Below the pieces are notes generated by a model that saw nothing but the letters and a program-made list of their open reading frames with translations, searched no databases and was not told the DNA's origin. From positions 1 through 8,770 of the forward strand of contig QHXE01000101.1 in the NCBI GenBank assembly GCA_003222835.1: a DNA stretch of 8,770 nucleotides, in the 5' to 3' direction. This document shows, piece after piece, positions 6,814-8,770 of the stretch. This DNA comes from Acidobacteriota bacterium (GTDB lineage Bacteria; Acidobacteriota; Blastocatellia; Pyrinomonadales; Pyrinomonadaceae). How positions within the stretch are numbered: position 1 is the first letter of the stretch; each line of letters starts with the position of its first letter. A program made the position numbers and the translations under genes.

Positions 6814-7407
6814 TTACTGAACATTGGCAGTTGCGGCGATCACTCCATACCAAACACCATTGTCGCGAGCCTCTTGAGTGGCAGGAACATCATAAATAAC
6901 GACCACTGTATCATTCGGCTCAAAGCTGAGTTTTTTACCGCCGAAGCCGCGCTCGTCATGCCGCGCACAATGTCCCATCCCACACCAGTTTCCGCCATTG
7001 AGATCTAACTTGTGTTCAAGACGGGCGCCTGCGGCGATTTCATTGAACGTGGGCGTGTTTACCGTGAACATCTGATCAGGATTTTGGAAAAAGGTTTCAG
7101 TTTGCCCTTTTCTCAAGAGCAAGGCACGCCAGGAAGCAGCACCCCAGCTATTTGAATCTTTCCAGAGCTTAATCGGCTTCTTGGATACATTTAGGATTTC
7201 TACGACGATGTCTCCAGCGCGCGAAACTTCCACTTTGCCGATCTTGACTAAGTTGCTAGTAGGTACGTCGCTTTCAATCATAGAATTCTCTGACGCGTTC
7301 GTCGATTTTACATTCAGCGTGCCTTCGGGCGACCCTGCTGAGGTGGTCGCCGTAACACAACCGTGAAGGAAGCTAAGGAATATTAGCAGGACGGGTAATG
7401 TCTTCAT
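6814..7407 (-). CDS. Lipoprotein of unknown function, downstream paralogue (197 aa)
   Basis: I cannot name the family. A type II signal peptide (MKTLPVLLIFLSFLHGC) has the lipobox LHGC, giving lipidation at Cys17, so the protein should be anchored to a membrane facing the periplasm or surface. Residues 18-52 are a Ser/Thr/Asn-rich tether. The domain from 54 to 197 alternates short hydrophobic strands, as in a beta-sandwich, with notable motifs KKPIKLWKDSNSWG (76-89), NGGNWCGMGHCARHDERG (137-154) and ATQEARDNGVWYGVIAAT (176-193). It is the tandem partner of the gene ending at 7423, with 33 differences over 144 aligned residues (hand count, about 77% identity), but lacks that protein's extra Cys at residue 94. 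The gap between the genes is 15 bp, with no clear ribosome binding site, so translation may be coupled. Confidence 0.85.
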   Translation of the reverse strand: MKTLPVLLIFLSFLHGCVTATTSAGSPEGTLNVKSTNASENSMIESDVPTSNLVKIGKVEVSRAGDIVVEILNVSKKPIKLWKDSNSWGAASWRALLLRKGQTETFFQNPDQMFTVNTPTFNEIAAGARLEHKLDLNGGNWCGMGHCARHDERGFGGKKLSFEPNDTVVVIYDVPATQEARDNGVWYGVIAATANVQ

Positions 7408-7422
7408 TGGTAGTTATTGCCG

Positions 7423-8022
7423 TCACTGAACGCTGGCAGTTGCTGCGATCACTCCATACCAAACACCATTATCGCGAGCCTCTTGTGTGGCGGGAACATC
7501 ATAAACAACAATAACTGTGTCAGTAGGTTCAAAGAGGACATTGGTACCACCTAACCCGCGTTCGTTATAACGGGCGCAGTGACCCAACCCACACCAATTC
7601 CCCCCATTGAGATCTAACTTTTGTTCGAGACGCCCTCCTTCTGCGATCTCATTAAAGGTTGGCCGATTAACGGTGAAAATCTGACTAGGACTCTGGAAAA
7701 ATGTTTCAAGCTGTCCCCTCCTCAAAAGCAAAACCCGCCAACATCCCGCCCCCCAGCTATTTGAGTCTTTCCACAATTTAATCGGCTTCTTCGACAGGTT
7801 TAGAATTTGTAGGGTGATGTCTCCTGTCCGTGTTGCTTCCGCCTTCTCAATTTTGACTGAGTTAATCGCCGTATCCCTTTCACTAATGAAACTGGCCGAC
7901 GAATTCGTCGAGTTGGCGTTTACGTCCCTGGCATTTGCGCCTAAGCCTGTCGAGAGTTTCTTCGCCGTGACACAACCGGAAAGGACACCAAGAAGTGTTA
8001 GCAAGACGGGTAATGTGTTCAT
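7423..8022 (-). CDS. Lipoprotein of unknown function, upstream paralogue (199 aa)
   Basis: I cannot name the family. I chose ATG at 8022 because it has GAGGT 7 bases upstream (8030-8034) and starts a clean lipoprotein signal, MNTLPVLLTLLGVLSGC, with lipobox LSGC and lipidation at Cys17. The frame stays open up to 8160, but that extension is not signal-like and overlaps repeats and a gene remnant. The Ser/Asn-rich tether (18-54) differs strongly from that of the downstream paralogue, while the domain (56-199) is nearly colinear with it: KKPIKLWKDSNSWG (78-91), NGGNWCGLGHCARYNERG (139-156) and a conserved C-terminal ATQEARDNGVWYGVIAAT (178-195). The paired Cys of WCGxGHC may form a disulfide (inference). 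C94 is unique to this copy. It is the first gene of the pair. Confidence 0.87.
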   Translation of the reverse strand: MNTLPVLLTLLGVLSGCVTAKKLSTGLGANARDVNANSTNSSASFISERDTAINSVKIEKAEATRTGDITLQILNLSKKPIKLWKDSNSWGAGCWRVLLLRRGQLETFFQSPSQIFTVNRPTFNEIAEGGRLEQKLDLNGGNWCGLGHCARYNERGLGGTNVLFEPTDTVIVVYDVPATQEARDNGVWYGVIAATASVQ

Positions 8023-8029
8023 CGTTGTT

Positions 8030-8034
8030 ACCTC
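8030..8034 (-). promoter_or_regulatory. Ribosome binding site deciding the start of the upstream lipoprotein
   Basis: GAGGT on the minus strand is 7 bases before ATG at 8022. It supports the short form beginning MNTLPVLL over the longer reading that begins at 8160. Confidence 0.6.
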
Positions 8035-8040
8035 AAAAAA

Positions 8041-8069
8041 AGCAAATCGCGGGCCTGACCCCTGACCCC
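8041..8069 (-). repeat. GGGGTCAGG-type repeat, copy B (partial)
   Basis: The plus strand reads AGCAAATCGCGGGCC, then TGACCCC twice. It shares GCAAATCGC-GGCCTGACCCC with the copy at 8647-8682 but lacks the outer AGAATC. It lies 19 bp before the start of the first lipoprotein gene, so with copy A it brackets the lipoprotein pair in the same orientation. Confidence 0.6.
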
Positions 8070-8098
8070 AAGGACGCTTCCGACCCCAAGGACGCTTC
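8064..8098. repeat. Tandem direct repeat, two units of 17 bases
   Basis: GACCCCAAGGACGCTTC occurs at 8064-8080 and again at 8082-8098, separated by one C. The unit joins the TGACCCC motif of the neighbouring repeat to AAGGACGCTT, which shares AGGACGCTT with the REP-like palindrome at 110-193. It lies in the leader of the lipoprotein pair. Confidence 0.7.
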
Positions 8099-8104
8099 GT
8101 GTCA

Positions 8105-8396
8105 TCAACGTTGCTCTGAATTGAAAGAGCAATAGTTGTCGATAAACAATTCAACGCCAAAATCGGCGAGCCTCTTCAGAATATCCGACGAAAGGGTTGA
8201 TGCTTGCATTTGCATCGGAATGAAAGTGGCCACACCAAAGTAGCACGTGATATTTGCGTTTGTAGGTTTCCAACGCGTTCCGGACCGGCCAAAGTTTTCC
8301 TAGAACGAAGCGCAGTCCATCCATGATTAGTTCTTCTCCTGATGCCAACCTAATGAACGAGTACCAGCGCCGGCTAACCCAAATCCAGCGAATGAC
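8105..8396 (-). pseudogene. Frameshifted C-terminal fragment of a DUF4279-like protein
   Basis: The minus strand reads GEELIMDGLRFVLGKLWPVR, continuing to YHVLLWCGHFHSDANAS, in one frame (8396 to about 8200). It then moves to a neighbouring frame that reads TLSSDILKRLADFG followed by VELFIDNYCSFNSEQR and stops at 8105-8107. Together the two pieces look like the C-terminal half of a DUF4279 domain (WCGHF, then an LS..IL..L..FGVELFIDNY ending); this is recognition from memory. An extra base, or loss of two, near 8190-8215 breaks the frame, and the N-terminal half is missing. The function of DUF4279 is unknown. The other end abuts the transposase remnant, with the join near 8397. Confidence 0.55.
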
Positions 8397-8594
8397 TCAA
8401 ATTAACAGATGAACGTGATTGACATCAGGCAATACGCATGAAGAAAGTGCGACAATTTATGTTTCTGAATCTCTAACTGTGAAAGGGAACTTCTGAAAGT
8501 GATCTTTGCATTTGAAGATCGTTTGCCGGTTATTGCCGCGCGTGATGACGTGATCGGGACCACCTTCGACTTCAGCACGCGCTTTTCTGGCCAT
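8397..8594 (-). pseudogene. Truncated, frameshifted REP-associated tyrosine transposase (RAYT, Y1_Tnp) remnant
   Basis: ATG at 8594 begins MARKARAEVEGG, then HVITRGNNRQTIF, the characteristic N-terminus of IS200-like RAYT transposases, which cut and move single-stranded REP hairpins. After FQKF an extra C (in TTCCCTTT) shifts the frame; the shifted frame reads LSQLEIQKHKLSHFLHAYCL. Loss of one A after ATGTCA then restores the first frame at NHVHLLI, which holds the HxH metal-binding motif, and TGA at 8397-8399 follows. The remnant has about 66 codons, against roughly 150-250 for a full protein, and has lost the catalytic Tyr region. GGPDH replaces the usual GGLYH. It is dead as a protein. Confidence 0.8.
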
Positions 8595-8646
8595 GGCGCC
8601 GGCGGATTCTAGTCGGCGCCACTCCGCCACTCCAACAACGGTCAAG

Positions 8647-8682
8647 TAGAATCGCAAATCGCAGGCCTGACCCCATTTTTTC
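8647..8682 (-). repeat. GGGGTCAGG-type repeat, copy C, leader of the RAYT remnant
   Basis: The plus strand has AGAATCGCAAATCGCAGGCC then TGACCCCATTTTTT. It is the best preserved of the three copies and lies about 50 bp upstream of the transposase ATG. Similar GGGGTCAGG leaders in front of RAYT genes are familiar to me from many genomes, so this is probably the 5' flank of that element. Confidence 0.7.
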
Positions 8683-8694
8683 CTTTTCCTGTAA

Positions 8695-8739
8695 TTTTCT
8701 AGTTTTCTTGACCCCAGTTTTCTTTAGTTTTCTAGTTTT
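8695..8739. repeat. Direct repeat TTTTCTAGTTTT, T-rich tract
   Basis: TTTTCTAGTTTT occurs at 8695-8706 and 8728-8739, with a further TGACCCC (8709-8715) between. On the minus strand this is an A-rich leader upstream of the RAYT remnant, carrying a second GGGGTCA. The remaining bases to the window edge (8740-8770) show nothing recognisable. Confidence 0.6.
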
Positions 8740-8770
8740 ACGAAGACGGTCAACCACTATTCTGTTGAAA

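Noticed and set aside
8023..8160. A 46-residue N-terminal extension of the upstream lipoprotein
   Set aside because: It is translated from tandem repeats and the end of the DUF4279-like fragment, and would bury the signal peptide; ATG at 8022 has a ribosome binding site and a lipobox.
8595..8657. An upstream start for the RAYT remnant
   Set aside because: MARKARAEVEGG at 8594 is the family's normal N-terminus; the 21 residues before it come from the repeat-rich leader.

Overview
The window (moderately GC-rich on the left, visibly more AT-rich to the right of about 6400) reads as a chromosomal piece of a Gram-negative-type bacterium with many dispersed palindromic repeats. Acidobacteriota (Blastocatellia-like) is my best guess, from the repeat types and the domain combinations; this is inference, and no rRNA or other marker is present to settle it. 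All supported genes lie on the minus strand, so transcription runs from high to low coordinates.

Region 1 (1-4494) is a cell-surface polysaccharide block. A 1163-residue protein joins a GH18-type glycosidase domain, a NodB polysaccharide deacetylase and a processive GT2 glycan synthase in one chain, behind a good sigma70-type promoter (4554-4582). It is followed 101 bp downstream by a GT39/ArnT-like membrane glycosyltransferase that runs off the left edge. The GT39 gene carries a pair of inverted REP-like palindromes, and a second short repeat, translated in frame.

Region 2 (4495-4924) is an intergenic repeat cluster with two unrelated inverted pairs of dispersed repeat elements. One pair starts 6 bp after the stop codon of the upstream gene.

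Region 3 (4925-6392) is a two-gene iron-sulfur cluster operon: mrp (MIP18/DUF59 plus P-loop ATPase carrier), then an A-type carrier (IscA/ErpA family). The A-type protein keeps all three cluster cysteines but lacks about 25 residues between them.

Region 4 (6393-8770) looks like an accessory or decaying region. A tandem pair of paralogous lipoproteins of unknown function (about 77% identical over their shared domain) is bracketed by copies of a GGGGTCAGG-type repeat. Upstream of them lie a frameshifted DUF4279-like C-terminal fragment and a truncated, doubly frameshifted REP-associated Y1 transposase (RAYT) remnant with its own repeat-rich leader. No tRNA, rRNA, CRISPR array or intact mobile element was found.
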